Assembly: GCA_016711925.1 (NCBI GenBank)
Contig: JADJSA010000003.1
Span: 1 to 64,000 of the forward strand
Reading direction: 5' to 3'
DNA: 64,000 nt
From: Candidatus Methylophosphatis haderslevensis
Lineage (GTDB): Bacteria; Pseudomonadota; Gammaproteobacteria; Burkholderiales; Rhodocyclaceae
Positions 27,590-37,078 of the stretch are shown here, piece by piece; within the stretch, counting starts at the first letter, position 1, and every line of letters begins with the position of its first letter. The notes beneath the pieces were generated by a model. It ran no database searches, was not told the DNA's origin, and worked only from the letters and a program-made list of their open reading frames with translations. The position numbers and the translations under genes are program-made.

Positions 27590-29047
27590 ATGCAACTGTC
27601 CAGACCCGATCTACTCCGCACCCAGGCTTACCTCGACGGCGCATGGTGCGGCGCCGACAGCGGCGAGACCGCTGCCGTAAGCAACCCGGCGACGCGCGAA
27701 CCGATCGGCAGCGTGCCGATGATGGGCGCCGCCGAGACGCGCCGCGCGATCGAAGCGGCGCGCACCGCGCAAAAGGCCTGGGCGGGGAGAACCGCCAGGG
27801 AACGCAGCGTCATCCTGCGCCGCTGGTACGAACTGATGATGGCGCACCAGGAGGATCTGGCGCAGATCCTCACCGCCGAGCAGGGCAAGCCGCTGGCCGA
27901 GGCGCGCGGCGAGATCGCCTACGGCGCCTCGTTCATCGAGTGGTTCGCCGAGGAAGGCAAGCGCATCTACGGCGACACCATTCCGCAGCACGCCGCCGAC
28001 AAGCGCATCGTCGTCATCAAGCAGCCGATCGGCGTCGCCGCGGCGATCACGCCGTGGAATTTCCCCAACGCGATGATCACGCGCAAGGCCGGACCGGCGC
28101 TGGCCGCCGGCTGCGCGATGATCCTCAAGCCGGCGCTCGAAACGCCCTTGTCGGCGCTCGCGCTGGCGCTACTGGCGGAGGAAGCCGGCATCCCGAAGGG
28201 CGTGTTCTCGGTGCTGACCGGCAAGTCGACCGCCATCGGCGGCGAGCTCACCGGCAGTCCGGTCGTCACCAAGCTCTCGTTCACCGGCTCGACCGAAGTC
28301 GGCCGCCTGCTGATGCGCCAGTGCTCCGATACGATCAAGAAACTCTCGCTGGAACTCGGCGGCAATGCGCCGTTCATCGTGTTCGACGACGCCGACCTCG
28401 ATTCCGCGGTCGAGGGCGCGATGATCTCCAAGTTCCGCAACACCGGGCAGACCTGCGTCTGCGCCAACCGCCTGTTCGTGCAGGCCGGCGTCTACGACGC
28501 CTTCGCCGAAAAACTCGCCGCGCGGGTCGGCCAACTCAAGGTGGGTAACGGCGTCGAGGCCGGTGTGCAGCAGGGCCCGCTGATCACCGCCGATGCGCTG
28601 GCGAAAGTCGAAGAGCATGTCGGCGACGTGGTGGCAGGTGGCGGCATGGTGATCGCCGGCGGCAGGCGCCACGCGCTCGGCGGCACATTCTACGAACCGA
28701 CGGTGCTGACCGGCGTCACGCCGGCGATGAAGGTGTTCCGCGAAGAGACCTTCGGCCCGGTGGCGCCGCTGATCAAGTTCAAGGACGAAGCCGAGGTGAT
28801 CGAACTGGCCAACCGCACCGAATTCGGCCTCGCCTCGTATTTCTACAGCCGCGACATCGGCCGCGTGTGGCGGGTGGCCGAGGCGCTCGAGTACGGCATG
28901 GTCGGCATCAACACCGGGCTGATCTCGACCGAGGTCGCGCCATTCGGCGGCGTCAAGCAAAGCGGTCTCGGACGCGAGGGTTCGCACCACGGCATCGAGG
29001 AATACGTCGAGCTGAAATACCTCTGTCTCGGCGACATAAACAAATAG
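27590..29047 (+). CDS. gabD: Succinate-semialdehyde dehydrogenase (NADP+)
   Basis: A 485-aa aldehyde dehydrogenase oxidising succinic semialdehyde to succinate, the last step of GABA use. Visible features are [22 protein letters not shown], the catalytic Glu in [18 protein letters not shown] and the catalytic Cys in GQTCVCANR. The latter two patterns are the GabD forms. ATG 27590 has GGAGGG upstream. The upstream porin frame runs into it without a stop, probably through a one-base insertion, so a separate start is kept here. Confidence 0.92.
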   Translation: MQLSRPDLLRTQAYLDGAWCGADSGETAAVSNPATREPIGSVPMMGAAETRRAIEAARTAQKAWAGRTARERSVILRRWYELMMAHQEDLAQILTAEQGKPLAEARGEIAYGASFIEWFAEEGKRIYGDTIPQHAADKRIVVIKQPIGVAAAITPWNFPNAMITRKAGPALAAGCAMILKPALETPLSALALALLAEEAGIPKGVFSVLTGKSTAIGGELTGSPVVTKLSFTGSTEVGRLLMRQCSDTIKKLSLELGGNAPFIVFDDADLDSAVEGAMISKFRNTGQTCVCANRLFVQAGVYDAFAEKLAARVGQLKVGNGVEAGVQQGPLITADALAKVEEHVGDVVAGGGMVIAGGRRHALGGTFYEPTVLTGVTPAMKVFREETFGPVAPLIKFKDEAEVIELANRTEFGLASYFYSRDIGRVWRVAEALEYGMVGINTGLISTEVAPFGGVKQSGLGREGSHHGIEEYVELKYLCLGDINK

Positions 29048-29055
29048 CGGCAATG

Positions 29056-29175
29056 GCCTGGGAGCCGCATGCACAGGCGCTCTTCAGGCAGGCATGTCGG
29101 AGAGGCGCATGGAATGGCGATCTGCGGCAAGGCCGGCCGAAGATCGTTTATCCATGCGGCTTGCAGGCCTGCAAG
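29056..29175. repeat. Interspersed repeat, copy E (compound, inverted halves)
   Basis: Starts 9 bp after the gabD stop. CGCATGGAATGGCGATCT near 29107 is the reverse complement of the family's right-hand block, while ATCGTTTATCCATGCGGC near 29143 is a left-hand block in plus orientation. The copy therefore looks rearranged or composed of two partial units. Confidence 0.6.
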
Positions 29176-29203
29176 CCTGCGTTGGCGGAGACCTAACGAC
29201 ACC

Positions 29204-30697
29204 ATGAACGAGTCGACGAAATCGTGGCACGAGCAGGCCGCGCAATTGAAGATCGACGGCCGCGCGCTGATCGGCGGCAAACGCGTCGTGGCCATCGAGG
29301 GCGCCACCTTCGACTGCATCTCGCCGATCGACGGCCGCAAGCTGGCCGACATCGCCCGCGGCACCGCAAAGGATATCGATGCCGCGGTGGCGTCGGCCCG
29401 TGCCGCTTTCGAGGACCGGCGCTGGGCCGGCAAGGCGCCGGCGGCGCGCAAGCGCATCCTGATCCGCTTTGCCGACCTGCTGCTCGAACACCGCGACGAA
29501 CTCGCGCTGCTCGAAACGCTCGACATGGGCAAGCCGATCGCCGCCTCGCGCGCGACCGACGTCAATGCCGCCGCCAACACGCTGCGCTGGTACGGCGAGG
29601 CGATCGACAAGGTGTATGACGAAATTGCGCCGACAGCGGACAGCGCGCTGGCGCTGATCACGCGCGAGCCGGTCGGCGTGGTCGGCGCCATCGTGCCGTG
29701 GAACTACCCGATGCTGATGGCCGCGTGGAAGATCGCCCCGGCGCTGGCCACCGGCAACAGCGTGGTGCTCAAGCCCTCGGAGAAATCGCCGCTGACCGCG
29801 CTGCGGCTGGGCGAACTGGCGCTCGAAGCCGGCCTGCCCGATGGCGTGCTCAACGTTGTGACGGGCTACGGCCACGAAGCGGGCGCCGCGCTGGCGCTGC
29901 ACAGCGATGTCGATTGCATCGCCTTCACCGGTTCGACCCGGGTCGGCCGGCAGATCATGCAGTACGCCGGGCAGTCGAACCTCAAGCGGGCATGGACCGA
30001 ACTCGGCGGCAAGTCGCCGCTGATCGTCTGTGCCGATGTCGCCGATCTGGAGCGGGCGGTCGAAACCGCGATCGGCGCGATCTTCTACAACCAGGGGGAG
30101 AGCTGCAACGCGCCCTCGCGCCTGTTCGTCGAGCAGTCGATCAAGGCGGAATTCCTCGAACGGGCGCTGGCCAGGGTGCCGGGCTACGCGCCCGGCGATC
30201 CGCTCGATCCGAAGACCGCGATGGGCGCGCTGGTCGACGACACGCAACTTGCCACCGTCCTGCGCTACATCGACGCCGGCGTGTCGGAAGGCGCCAACCT
30301 GCTTGCTGGCGGCGAACGGGCGCGCGCGGACAGCGGCGGTTACTACGTGCTGCCGACCATTTTCGACGAGGTGCGCAACGAGATGACGATCGCGCGCGAG
30401 GAGATCTTCGGCCCGGTGCTGTCGGTGATCGCCTTCGACGACGTGGCCGAGGCGGTGCGGCAGGCCAATGCCACCAGCTACGGCTTGCAGGCTTCGGTGT
30501 GGACGCGCGACATCAACAAGGCGCACAAGATCGCCCGCGCGCTGCGCGCCGGCACGGTGCATGTCAACCAGTACGACGAGGACGACATCACCGTGCCGTT
30601 CGGCGGCTACAAGCAATCCGGCAACGGGCGCGACAAGTCGCTCCACGCCCTCGACAAATACACCGAACTCAAGACAACGTGGATCAGGCTCGAATGA
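29204..30697 (+). CDS. puuC: Gamma-glutamyl-gamma-aminobutyraldehyde dehydrogenase
   Basis: A 497-aa NAD(P)-dependent aldehyde dehydrogenase of the PuuC/KauB group. The NAD-binding segment VPWNYPMLMAAWKIAPAL, the catalytic Glu in ELGGKSP and the nucleophile in NQGESCNAPSR are present. It should oxidise gamma-glutamyl-aminobutyraldehyde, and perhaps 4-aminobutanal from the SpuC branch. ATG 29204 was chosen over ATG 29069, which lies inside the repeat. The stop overlaps the gabT start (ATGA). Confidence 0.9.
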   Translation: MNESTKSWHEQAAQLKIDGRALIGGKRVVAIEGATFDCISPIDGRKLADIARGTAKDIDAAVASARAAFEDRRWAGKAPAARKRILIRFADLLLEHRDELALLETLDMGKPIAASRATDVNAAANTLRWYGEAIDKVYDEIAPTADSALALITREPVGVVGAIVPWNYPMLMAAWKIAPALATGNSVVLKPSEKSPLTALRLGELALEAGLPDGVLNVVTGYGHEAGAALALHSDVDCIAFTGSTRVGRQIMQYAGQSNLKRAWTELGGKSPLIVCADVADLERAVETAIGAIFYNQGESCNAPSRLFVEQSIKAEFLERALARVPGYAPGDPLDPKTAMGALVDDTQLATVLRYIDAGVSEGANLLAGGERARADSGGYYVLPTIFDEVRNEMTIAREEIFGPVLSVIAFDDVAEAVRQANATSYGLQASVWTRDINKAHKIARALRAGTVHVNQYDEDDITVPFGGYKQSGNGRDKSLHALDKYTELKTTWIRLE

Positions 30698-31998
30698 ACG
30701 ACAGGATGTCGAAAATGGCAAGCAATCAGGATCTCCATCAGCGGCGGCTCGCCGCCACGCCGCGCGGCATTTCCGTGATGAGCAGCTTCTTCATCGAGCG
30801 CGCCGAGAACGCCGAACTGTGGGACGTCGAAGGCCGGCGCTACATCGACTTCGCCGGCGGCATCGCGGTGCTCAACACCGGGCACCGGCATCCGAAGGTG
30901 ATGGCCGCGATCGCCGCGCAGCTCGAACGCTTCACCCATTCGTGCTACCAGGTGGTGCCCTACGAGGGCTACGTCACCCTGGCGGAGAAGATTAATTCGC
31001 TGACTGTGGGCAGCTACGCCAAGAAGACCGCGCTGTTCTCCACCGGCGCCGAGGCGACCGAGAACGTGGTCAAGATCGCGCGCGCCGCGACAAGGCGTTC
31101 GGCGATCATCGCCTTCTCGGGGGCCTTCCACGGCCGCTCGATGATGGCCGCGGCGCTCACCGGCAAGACCAATCCGTACAAGCTGGGCTTCGGCCCGTTT
31201 CCGGCGGAGGTGTTCCACGCGCCGTTCCCGATCGCGATTCACGGCGTGACGGTGCAGGATTCGCTCGACTACATTCAGCATCTGTTCAAGTCCGATGTCG
31301 AAGCGGCGCGCGTCGCGGCGATCATGCTCGAACCGGTGCAGGGCGAGGGCGGCTTCTATGTCGCGCCGCCCGACCTGATGCGCGGCCTGCGCGCGATCTG
31401 CGACGAGCACGGCATCCTGCTTTGCGTAGACGAAGTGCAGACCGGCTTCGGCCGCACCGGCAAGTGGTTCGCGATGGAACACCACGACGTGCTGCCCGAC
31501 ATCACGTGGATGGCGAAAAGCCTGGCCGGTGGCACCACGCTGTCGGCAATCTGCGGTCGCGCCGAGATCATGGACGCGCCGGCGCCCGGCGGACTCGGCG
31601 GCACCTACGCCGGCAACCCGCTCGCCGTGGCCGCGGCGCATGCGGTGATCGAGGTGATCGAAGAGGAAGGCCTGCTCGAGCGCGCTCACCTGCTGGGTTC
31701 GAGACTCGGCCGGCGCCTCGATGCGCTGGTCGTCGAGGTGCCGCAGATCGCCGACGTGCGCGGCCTCGGTTCGATGGTCGCGGTCGAGTTCAACAACGCC
31801 GAAACCGGCAAGCCCGATGCCGATTTCACCAAGCGCGTGCAAGCGCTGGCGCTGGAGCGCGGGCTGATCCTGCTGACTTGCGGCGTTTATGCGAATGTAG
31901 TGCGTTTCCTCTATCCGCTGACCACGCCCGATGCCGTGTTCGACGAGGCTGTCGCGATCATCGAACAGGCGATTCGCGGCGCATCGGCCCAAGCATGA
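30694..31998 (+). CDS. gabT: 4-aminobutyrate aminotransferase
   Basis: A 434-aa class-III PLP aminotransferase converting GABA and 2-oxoglutarate to succinic semialdehyde and glutamate. It has FSTGAEATENVVKIAR, EPVQGEGGFYVAPP, DEVQTGFGRTG and the PLP lysine in MAKSLAGG. The length matches GabT (about 425-430). ATG 30694 overlaps the puuC stop; ATGs at 30706 and 30715 are also in frame. With puuC and gabD it forms the GABA branch. Confidence 0.92.
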   Translation: MNDRMSKMASNQDLHQRRLAATPRGISVMSSFFIERAENAELWDVEGRRYIDFAGGIAVLNTGHRHPKVMAAIAAQLERFTHSCYQVVPYEGYVTLAEKINSLTVGSYAKKTALFSTGAEATENVVKIARAATRRSAIIAFSGAFHGRSMMAAALTGKTNPYKLGFGPFPAEVFHAPFPIAIHGVTVQDSLDYIQHLFKSDVEAARVAAIMLEPVQGEGGFYVAPPDLMRGLRAICDEHGILLCVDEVQTGFGRTGKWFAMEHHDVLPDITWMAKSLAGGTTLSAICGRAEIMDAPAPGGLGGTYAGNPLAVAAAHAVIEVIEEEGLLERAHLLGSRLGRRLDALVVEVPQIADVRGLGSMVAVEFNNAETGKPDADFTKRVQALALERGLILLTCGVYANVVRFLYPLTTPDAVFDEAVAIIEQAIRGASAQA

Positions 31999-32019
31999 TT
32001 GCGTGATTCCCGCCCGCCC

Positions 32020-32261
32020 ATGAAGCGCGACAACGATCTGGTCGAACCCCTGCGCGCGCAGCTCGCGTTGCAAGGCGTGCGCGCGCCGAGTACTACGGCC
32101 GCGCCGACGCAAGCACCGCGCTGGCGCTGCCCTGGCTGCCCGGCCATGCGCGCATCGTGCTCGACGGCTATGTCGATGGCGAGCCGTTTGCGCTGTGTCC
32201 GCGCCAATTGCTGGGGGGGGGGGGCCCGGGGCGCGGGGCGCGCTATGCCGATTTTTTCTGA
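32020..32261 (+). pseudogene. Small gene remnant of unknown function with a G12 tract
   Basis: An ATG at 32020 opens MKRDNDLVEPLRAQLALQGVR. The protein-like continuation then moves to another frame from 32088: EYYGRADASTALALPWLPGH followed by ARIVLDGYVDGEPFALCPRQLL. Twelve consecutive G residues at 32213-32224 follow, and a TGA at 32259. The pieces read like one short protein broken by a shift near 32085. I do not recognise the family. A chance ORF pair is possible. Confidence 0.4.
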
Positions 32262-32296
32262 ACAGCATTCCTCTACTTCGATCGCCTGAACCCGCC

Positions 32297-33616
32297 ATGA
32301 CACAAGACCTCGACCTTTCGAATTTCTGGATGCCCTTCACCGCCAACCGCCAGTACAAGGCCGCGCCGCGCCTGCTGGTGTCGGCCAAAGGCATGTACTA
32401 CACCAGCCACGACGGCCGGCGGATTCTCGACGGCACCGGCGGGCTGTGGTGCGTCAATGCCGGCCATTGCCGCGACGAGATCGTCGCGGCAATCCAGCAG
32501 GCAGCGGCCACGCTGGACTTCGCGCCGACCTTCCAGATGGGCCACCCGCTGGTGTTCGAGGCGGCCACCAAGCTGGCGCAGATCACGCCGGCGGGGATGG
32601 ACCGCATCTTCTTCACCAACTCGGGCTCCGAGGCGGTCGATACCGCGCTCAAGATCGCGCTGGCCTACCACCGCGCGCGCGGCGAAGGGCAACGCAACCG
32701 CTTCATCGGGCGCGAGCGCGGCTACCACGGAGTCGGCTTCGGCGGCATTTCGGTCGGCGGCATCGCTACCAATCGCAAGGCATTTTCCGGCGCGCTGCTG
32801 CCCGCCGTGGACCACCTGCAGCACACCCACAACCTCGAGCACAACGCCTTCTCGCGCGGCCAGCCGGCCTGGGGCGCGCATCTGGCGGATGAACTCGAGC
32901 GGCTGGTCACGCTGCACTATGCTTCGACCATCGCCGCGGTGATCGTGGAGCCGATGGCCGGTTCCACCGGCGTGCTGATACCGCCGCAAGGTTACCTGGA
33001 GCGCCTGCGCGCGATCTGCGACAAGCACGGGCTGGTGCTGATTTTCGACGAGGTGATCAGCGGCTTCGGCCGGCTCGGCAGCGCGTTTGCGGCACAGAAG
33101 TTCGGCGTGATGCCCGACATCATGACCCTGGCCAAGGCGGTGAACAACGCCTCGGTGCCGATGGGCGCGGTGGCGGTCAGGCGCGCCATCCACGACACAG
33201 TGGTCGATGCCGGCCCGGCCAATGCGATCGAGTTTTTCCACGGCTACACCTACTCGGGCCATGCGCTGGCCGCCGCCGCCGCCTGCGCCACGCTCGACTT
33301 GTACAAGCGCGAGGGCACTTTCGAGCGGGCGGCCGCGATGTCTCCGGCTTTCGAGGACGCCGCGCACAGCCTCAAAGGCACGCGCCACGTCATCGACGTG
33401 CGCAATCTCGGTCTGGTTGCCGGCGTGGAACTGGCGCCGCGCGAAGGCAAGCCGGGCACGCGCGCCTACGAGGCGTTCATCAAGTGTTACGAAAAGGGCG
33501 TGCTGGTGCGCGTGACAGGCGACATCCTCGCCATCTCGCCGCCGCTGATCGTGGACGCGGCGCAGATCGCGCGCATCTTCGGCACCGTCGGCGAGGTGCT
33601 CGGCACCGTGGAGTGA
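32297..33616 (+). CDS. aptA: Omega-amino acid:pyruvate aminotransferase (AptA-like)
   Basis: A 439-aa class-III PLP aminotransferase. FWMPFTANRQ at the start and the GGLWCVNAGHCR block are typical of the beta-alanine/omega-amino acid:pyruvate group. IFFTNSGSEAVDTALK, DEVISGFGRLG and the PLP lysine in TLAKAVNNASVPMG follow. It uses pyruvate as acceptor and yields alanine, which links it to ald. The ATG at 32297 lacks a strong RBS. It ends the polyamine/amino-acid block and is followed by repeat copy F. Confidence 0.85.
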   Translation: MTQDLDLSNFWMPFTANRQYKAAPRLLVSAKGMYYTSHDGRRILDGTGGLWCVNAGHCRDEIVAAIQQAAATLDFAPTFQMGHPLVFEAATKLAQITPAGMDRIFFTNSGSEAVDTALKIALAYHRARGEGQRNRFIGRERGYHGVGFGGISVGGIATNRKAFSGALLPAVDHLQHTHNLEHNAFSRGQPAWGAHLADELERLVTLHYASTIAAVIVEPMAGSTGVLIPPQGYLERLRAICDKHGLVLIFDEVISGFGRLGSAFAAQKFGVMPDIMTLAKAVNNASVPMGAVAVRRAIHDTVVDAGPANAIEFFHGYTYSGHALAAAAACATLDLYKREGTFERAAAMSPAFEDAAHSLKGTRHVIDVRNLGLVAGVELAPREGKPGTRAYEAFIKCYEKGVLVRVTGDILAISPPLIVDAAQIARIFGTVGEVLGTVE

Positions 33617-33617
33617 C

Positions 33618-33695
33618 ATCGGCTGGAGACCGCATGGACTGGCGGTCTACGCCTGCCGTTGGCCGGAAACCCGCATGGATAAACGGTCCTGGGCG
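33618..33695 (-). repeat. Interspersed repeat, copy F
   Basis: Reverse-oriented copy starting 2 bp after the aptA stop. Its reverse complement reads CCGTTTATCCATGCGGG, TTTCCGGCC, GGCGTAGACCGCCAGTCC and ATGCGG. GGCCGGAAACCCGCATGGA (33661-33679) is identical to a stretch of copy G. Confidence 0.85.
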
Positions 33696-33755
33696 ATTGC
33701 CGTGGCGGGGCAAGGGTGCGCGCCGGGCGCGGCGACGCTCGCGAAGCCCGTTCCT

Positions 33756-33763
33756 GATACAAT
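33756..33763 (+). promoter_or_regulatory. Probable extended -10 promoter of ndk
   Basis: TGATACAAT (33755-33763) has the TG extension and a TACAAT -10 box, about 58 bp before the ndk ATG. No clear -35 is seen, as expected for extended -10 promoters. Confidence 0.5.
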
Positions 33764-33821
33764 CCAAGGTTGATCCCCGGACGAGTTATTCGTTTTCAAT
33801 TCTTGCATTCAGGAGCGTCAA

Positions 33822-34247
33822 ATGGCCGTCGAACGTACCCTCTCGATCATCAAACCGGATGCCGTGGCGAAGAACGTGATCGGCAAGATCTACCAGCGTT
33901 TCGAAGACGCCGGCCTGAAGATCATCGCCGCCAGGCTGGTTCATCTGTCGCGCACCGAAGCCGAAGGCTTCTATGCCGTGCACCGCGAGCGCCCGTTCTT
34001 CAAGGATCTGGTCGACTTCATGGTCTCCGGCCCGGTGATGATCCAGGCGCTCGAAGGCGAGAACGCGATCGCCAAGAACCGCGATCTGATGGGCGCAACC
34101 GATCCGAAGAAGGCCGCCCCGGGCACCATTCGCGCCGATTTCGCCACCAGCATCGATGCCAATGCGGTGCATGGTTCAGACGGTCCGGATACCGCGAGGG
34201 TCGAGATCGCCTATTTCTTCCCGGCCTGCCAGGTCTATTCGCGCTGA
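33822..34247 (+). CDS. ndk: Nucleoside diphosphate kinase
   Basis: A 141-aa enzyme that transfers the terminal phosphate between nucleoside triphosphates and diphosphates through a phosphohistidine. The active-site segment NAVHGSDG is intact, and [12 protein letters not shown] begins the protein. An AGGAGCGTC ribosome-binding site precedes the ATG. The gene is followed by rlmN after 22 bp, the usual beta-proteobacterial order. Confidence 0.97.
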   Translation: MAVERTLSIIKPDAVAKNVIGKIYQRFEDAGLKIIAARLVHLSRTEAEGFYAVHRERPFFKDLVDFMVSGPVMIQALEGENAIAKNRDLMGATDPKKAAPGTIRADFATSIDANAVHGSDGPDTARVEIAYFFPACQVYSR

Positions 34248-34269
34248 ACTTCGGGACTCGCCGCGCCGC

Positions 34270-35379
34270 ATGACGGTCAATCTGCTGGATTTCGACACCG
34301 ACGGACTCGCCCGGTTGTTTTCCGACTTGGGCGAGAAGCCGGCGCGGACGAAGATGCGTGCGCGTCAGGTGCTGCAGTGGATGCACCAGCGTGGCGAAAG
34401 CGACGTCGGTCGGATGACCGACGTGGCGAAAGCGCTGCGTGCGCGGCTGGCGGCAGAGACCGAAATCCGGGTGCCGCAGGCAGTGCGCGACACCCTGTCG
34501 GAGGACGGCACGCGCAAGTGGCTGCTCGATGTGGGTGGCGCCAACGCGATCGAGACGGTGTTCATTCCGGAAGACGACCGCGGCACGCTGTGTGTCTCCT
34601 CGCAGGCCGGTTGTGCGCTCGATTGTTCGTTCTGTTCTACCGGCAAGCAGGGTTTCAACCGTAACCTCGGCGTGGCCGAGATCATCGGCCAACTGTGGTT
34701 CGCCAAGCAGGCGCTGGGCGATTTCGGCGCGATCGATTCCGCGCAACGCATCGTCAGCAACATCGTCATGATGGGCATGGGCGAGCCGCTGGCGAACTTC
34801 GACAATGTGGTCGCCGCACTCAGGCTGATGCTCGACGATCATGCCTACGGTCTGTCGCGCCGCCGCGTGACGGTGTCGAGCGCAGGTATCGTGCCGGCGA
34901 TCGACCGCCTGCGCGACGCCTGCCCGGTGGCGCTGGCGGTGTCGCTGCATGCGCCGAACGATGCATTGCGCGACCAACTGGTGCCGATCAACCGCAAGTA
35001 CCCGCTGGCCGAGTTGTTGGCCGCCTGTCGCCGCTACCTCGAGCGGGCGCCGCGCGATTTCGTTACTTTTGAATATGTGATGCTCGACGGCATCAACGAC
35101 AGCGATGCCCACGCGCGCGAACTGCTGGCACTGGTGCGCGATGTGCCGTGCAAGTTCAACCTGATTCCGTTCAATCCGTTCCCGGCATCGCCGTATCGGC
35201 GTTCGAGCAATAACAGAATCCGCGCCTTTCAACAGATTCTGCTTGATGCCGATATTGTCACGACGTTGCGCAAGACGCGCGGTGAGGATGTGGACGCAGC
35301 CTGCGGGCAGCTCGCCGGCAGGGTGCAGGACAAGACGCGGCGCAGCCAGCGCGTCGTGCAGATTGCCCAGGTGCATTGA
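34270..35379 (+). CDS. rlmN: Dual-specificity 23S rRNA / tRNA adenine-C2 methyltransferase
   Basis: A 369-aa radical-SAM enzyme methylating A2503 of 23S rRNA and A37 of certain tRNAs. The cluster motif is [15 protein letters not shown] near residue 117. [10 protein letters not shown] and the C-terminal acceptor cysteine in [10 protein letters not shown] are both present, as needed for the RlmN mechanism. ATG 34270 gives the normal N-terminus. The stop overlaps the pilW start. Confidence 0.95.
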   Translation: MTVNLLDFDTDGLARLFSDLGEKPARTKMRARQVLQWMHQRGESDVGRMTDVAKALRARLAAETEIRVPQAVRDTLSEDGTRKWLLDVGGANAIETVFIPEDDRGTLCVSSQAGCALDCSFCSTGKQGFNRNLGVAEIIGQLWFAKQALGDFGAIDSAQRIVSNIVMMGMGEPLANFDNVVAALRLMLDDHAYGLSRRRVTVSSAGIVPAIDRLRDACPVALAVSLHAPNDALRDQLVPINRKYPLAELLAACRRYLERAPRDFVTFEYVMLDGINDSDAHARELLALVRDVPCKFNLIPFNPFPASPYRRSSNNRIRAFQQILLDADIVTTLRKTRGEDVDAACGQLAGRVQDKTRRSQRVVQIAQVH

Positions 35380-36167
35380 TGAACAGACTGCTGCTCGCAC
35401 TCGCCTGTACAGCCGCGCTCGTGGCCTGCCAGCCGCAAGTGATGCGCCAGCAGCCGGTGCCGGAGCCGCAGCAGGATCCGCTGCCCAAGCCGGCGTCGCC
35501 GCAGGCGCGCGCCAAGGCAAGAACCGACCTCGCGTTTGCCTATTACGCCGATGCGCAATTCAAGATCGCCATCGAGGAGGCGCGCAAGGCACTTGACGCC
35601 GATCCGAATTACGCGCCGGCCCACCACCTGCTCGCGCTGGTGCACGTGTATCTGAAGGAATTTTCCACGGCGCAAATGCATTTCGAACAGGCGGTGCGGC
35701 TGCAGCCGCGCGATCCGGAGATCAACAATGCGTACGGCCTGTTCCTGTGCACCCAGAACCGCGGCCGGGAAGGCATCGATCGCCTGATGATCGCGGCGCG
35801 CGACCCCCTTTATCCGAACCCGAGCTATGCCTACACCAATGCCGGCATGTGCGCACTCTGGCTCAATGACGCCAAGTTGGCCGAGGAATATTTGCGGCGG
35901 GCGGTCATCGCGAACAGCCAGAATACCCAGGCGGTATATCTGCTCGCGCTCGCCAACTACCAGCAGAAGAAACTCGATGAGGCAAAGCAATTGGTGGACG
36001 AAGTGATCAGTCGCGGCGAGCCGAATGCAGAATCGCTCTGGCTGGCCCTGCGCATCGAACGCAAGCTCGGCAATCGCGAAGCCGAAGGCGGCTACGCGAG
36101 CCAGTTGCGGCGCAAGTTCAAGGATACGCCGGAGTACCGGGCGCTGTTGCAGGGACAGTTCGAGTGA
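35379..36167 (+). CDS. pilW: Type IV pilus biogenesis lipoprotein (PilW/PilF)
   Basis: A 262-aa protein. A lipoprotein signal ends in the lipobox LVAC (Cys at 17), followed by a Gln/Pro-rich linker. At least four TPR units follow (for example LAFAYYADAQFKIAIEEARKAL), as in the pilotin for the PilQ secretin. The start ATG overlaps the rlmN TGA by one base. It is the standard neighbour of rlmN and rodZ. Confidence 0.9.
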   Translation: MNRLLLALACTAALVACQPQVMRQQPVPEPQQDPLPKPASPQARAKARTDLAFAYYADAQFKIAIEEARKALDADPNYAPAHHLLALVHVYLKEFSTAQMHFEQAVRLQPRDPEINNAYGLFLCTQNRGREGIDRLMIAARDPLYPNPSYAYTNAGMCALWLNDAKLAEEYLRRAVIANSQNTQAVYLLALANYQQKKLDEAKQLVDEVISRGEPNAESLWLALRIERKLGNREAEGGYASQLRRKFKDTPEYRALLQGQFE

Positions 36168-37078
36168 GCGATACGACCGGGATTTCCGCGATAGGCTCGG
36201 GTACCGCCGAGGGATTCAGTCCGGGCGGAGTTCTGAGCAACGCACGGCAATTGCGCGGGCTGTCCATCGCCGATGTTGCACATGCGCTGAAGCTGGCGCC
36301 ACGCCAGGTTCAAGCGATCGAGGCCGACGCATTCGACGAACTGCGCGGTCTGACTTTCGCGCGCGGTTTCGTCCGCAATTACGCGCGCTACCTGGGCATC
36401 GACCCGGAACCGCTGCTCAGTGGCATCGTCTCTACCCGCGATGCCGCCCAGGTAGAGCTGGCGCCGATTTCCAACGCACGGGGCGAGATGCCGAGCGGCG
36501 GCTCGGCCCTGGGGTCGCTGGTGCCGGCCGGGATTACGCTTGTCGCGCTCACCGCGCTGGCGCTCGCCGGCTGGTATTTCGGCTGGTTTCGGGTGCCGAC
36601 GCCAGCCGCTCCGACAGACAGGATAGAGAGCGCGTCGCCACCTGTTCGCGAGGAGCGAATCGCAGTCGCGCCGCCGGTGCCTGTCGAGCCGAGCCCGCCT
36701 CCAGCCCCGGCGGCGGGATCAGCGGCACAGCAGGCGCCCCAGGCGACGCAGGCCGTGCCGCCTCCTGTCGCGGCCGCGGTCCAACCGCCTGCGCCCGAGT
36801 TGCCGGTACCGGCCGCGCCGTCAGAGCCCGCCGGCTCGCAGCGCCTTTCTTTCGCGTTCGAGCAGGACTCATGGGTCGAGATCCGGGACGCGCAGGGAAA
36901 GATCGTGCATTCCCAACTACACAAGGCAGGCTCGAATGACGACGTGGCTGTGGATGCCAAACCGCCCTATGCTCTGGTGATCGGAAACGCGGCAAAGGTC
37001 AGGCTCCATTTCAACGACAAGCCAGTCGATCTGGCGCCGTTCATCAAGGTGACGGTCGCGCGTCTCTCGCTGCAATGA
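36164..37078 (+). CDS. rodZ: RodZ-like cytoskeletal/helix-turn-helix membrane protein
   Basis: A 304-aa protein with an N-terminal Xre-type helix-turn-helix ([21 protein letters not shown]) that binds MreB in RodZ. A single membrane segment lies near residues 123-145, then a Pro/Ala-rich linker, then a C-terminal DUF4115-type domain ([18 protein letters not shown]). It starts at GTG 36164, overlapping the pilW stop. It helps maintain rod shape. Confidence 0.88.
   Translation: MSDTTGISAIGSGTAEGFSPGGVLSNARQLRGLSIADVAHALKLAPRQVQAIEADAFDELRGLTFARGFVRNYARYLGIDPEPLLSGIVSTRDAAQVELAPISNARGEMPSGGSALGSLVPAGITLVALTALALAGWYFGWFRVPTPAAPTDRIESASPPVREERIAVAPPVPVEPSPPPAPAAGSAAQQAPQATQAVPPPVAAAVQPPAPELPVPAAPSEPAGSQRLSFAFEQDSWVEIRDAQGKIVHSQLHKAGSNDDVAVDAKPPYALVIGNAAKVRLHFNDKPVDLAPFIKVTVARLSLQ

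Noticed and set aside
26036..29047. A genuine 1003-aa porin-dehydrogenase fusion protein
   Set aside because: A signal-peptide barrel joined to a cytoplasmic enzyme is not sensible; a single T removal gives two normal proteins with separate ribosome-binding sites.
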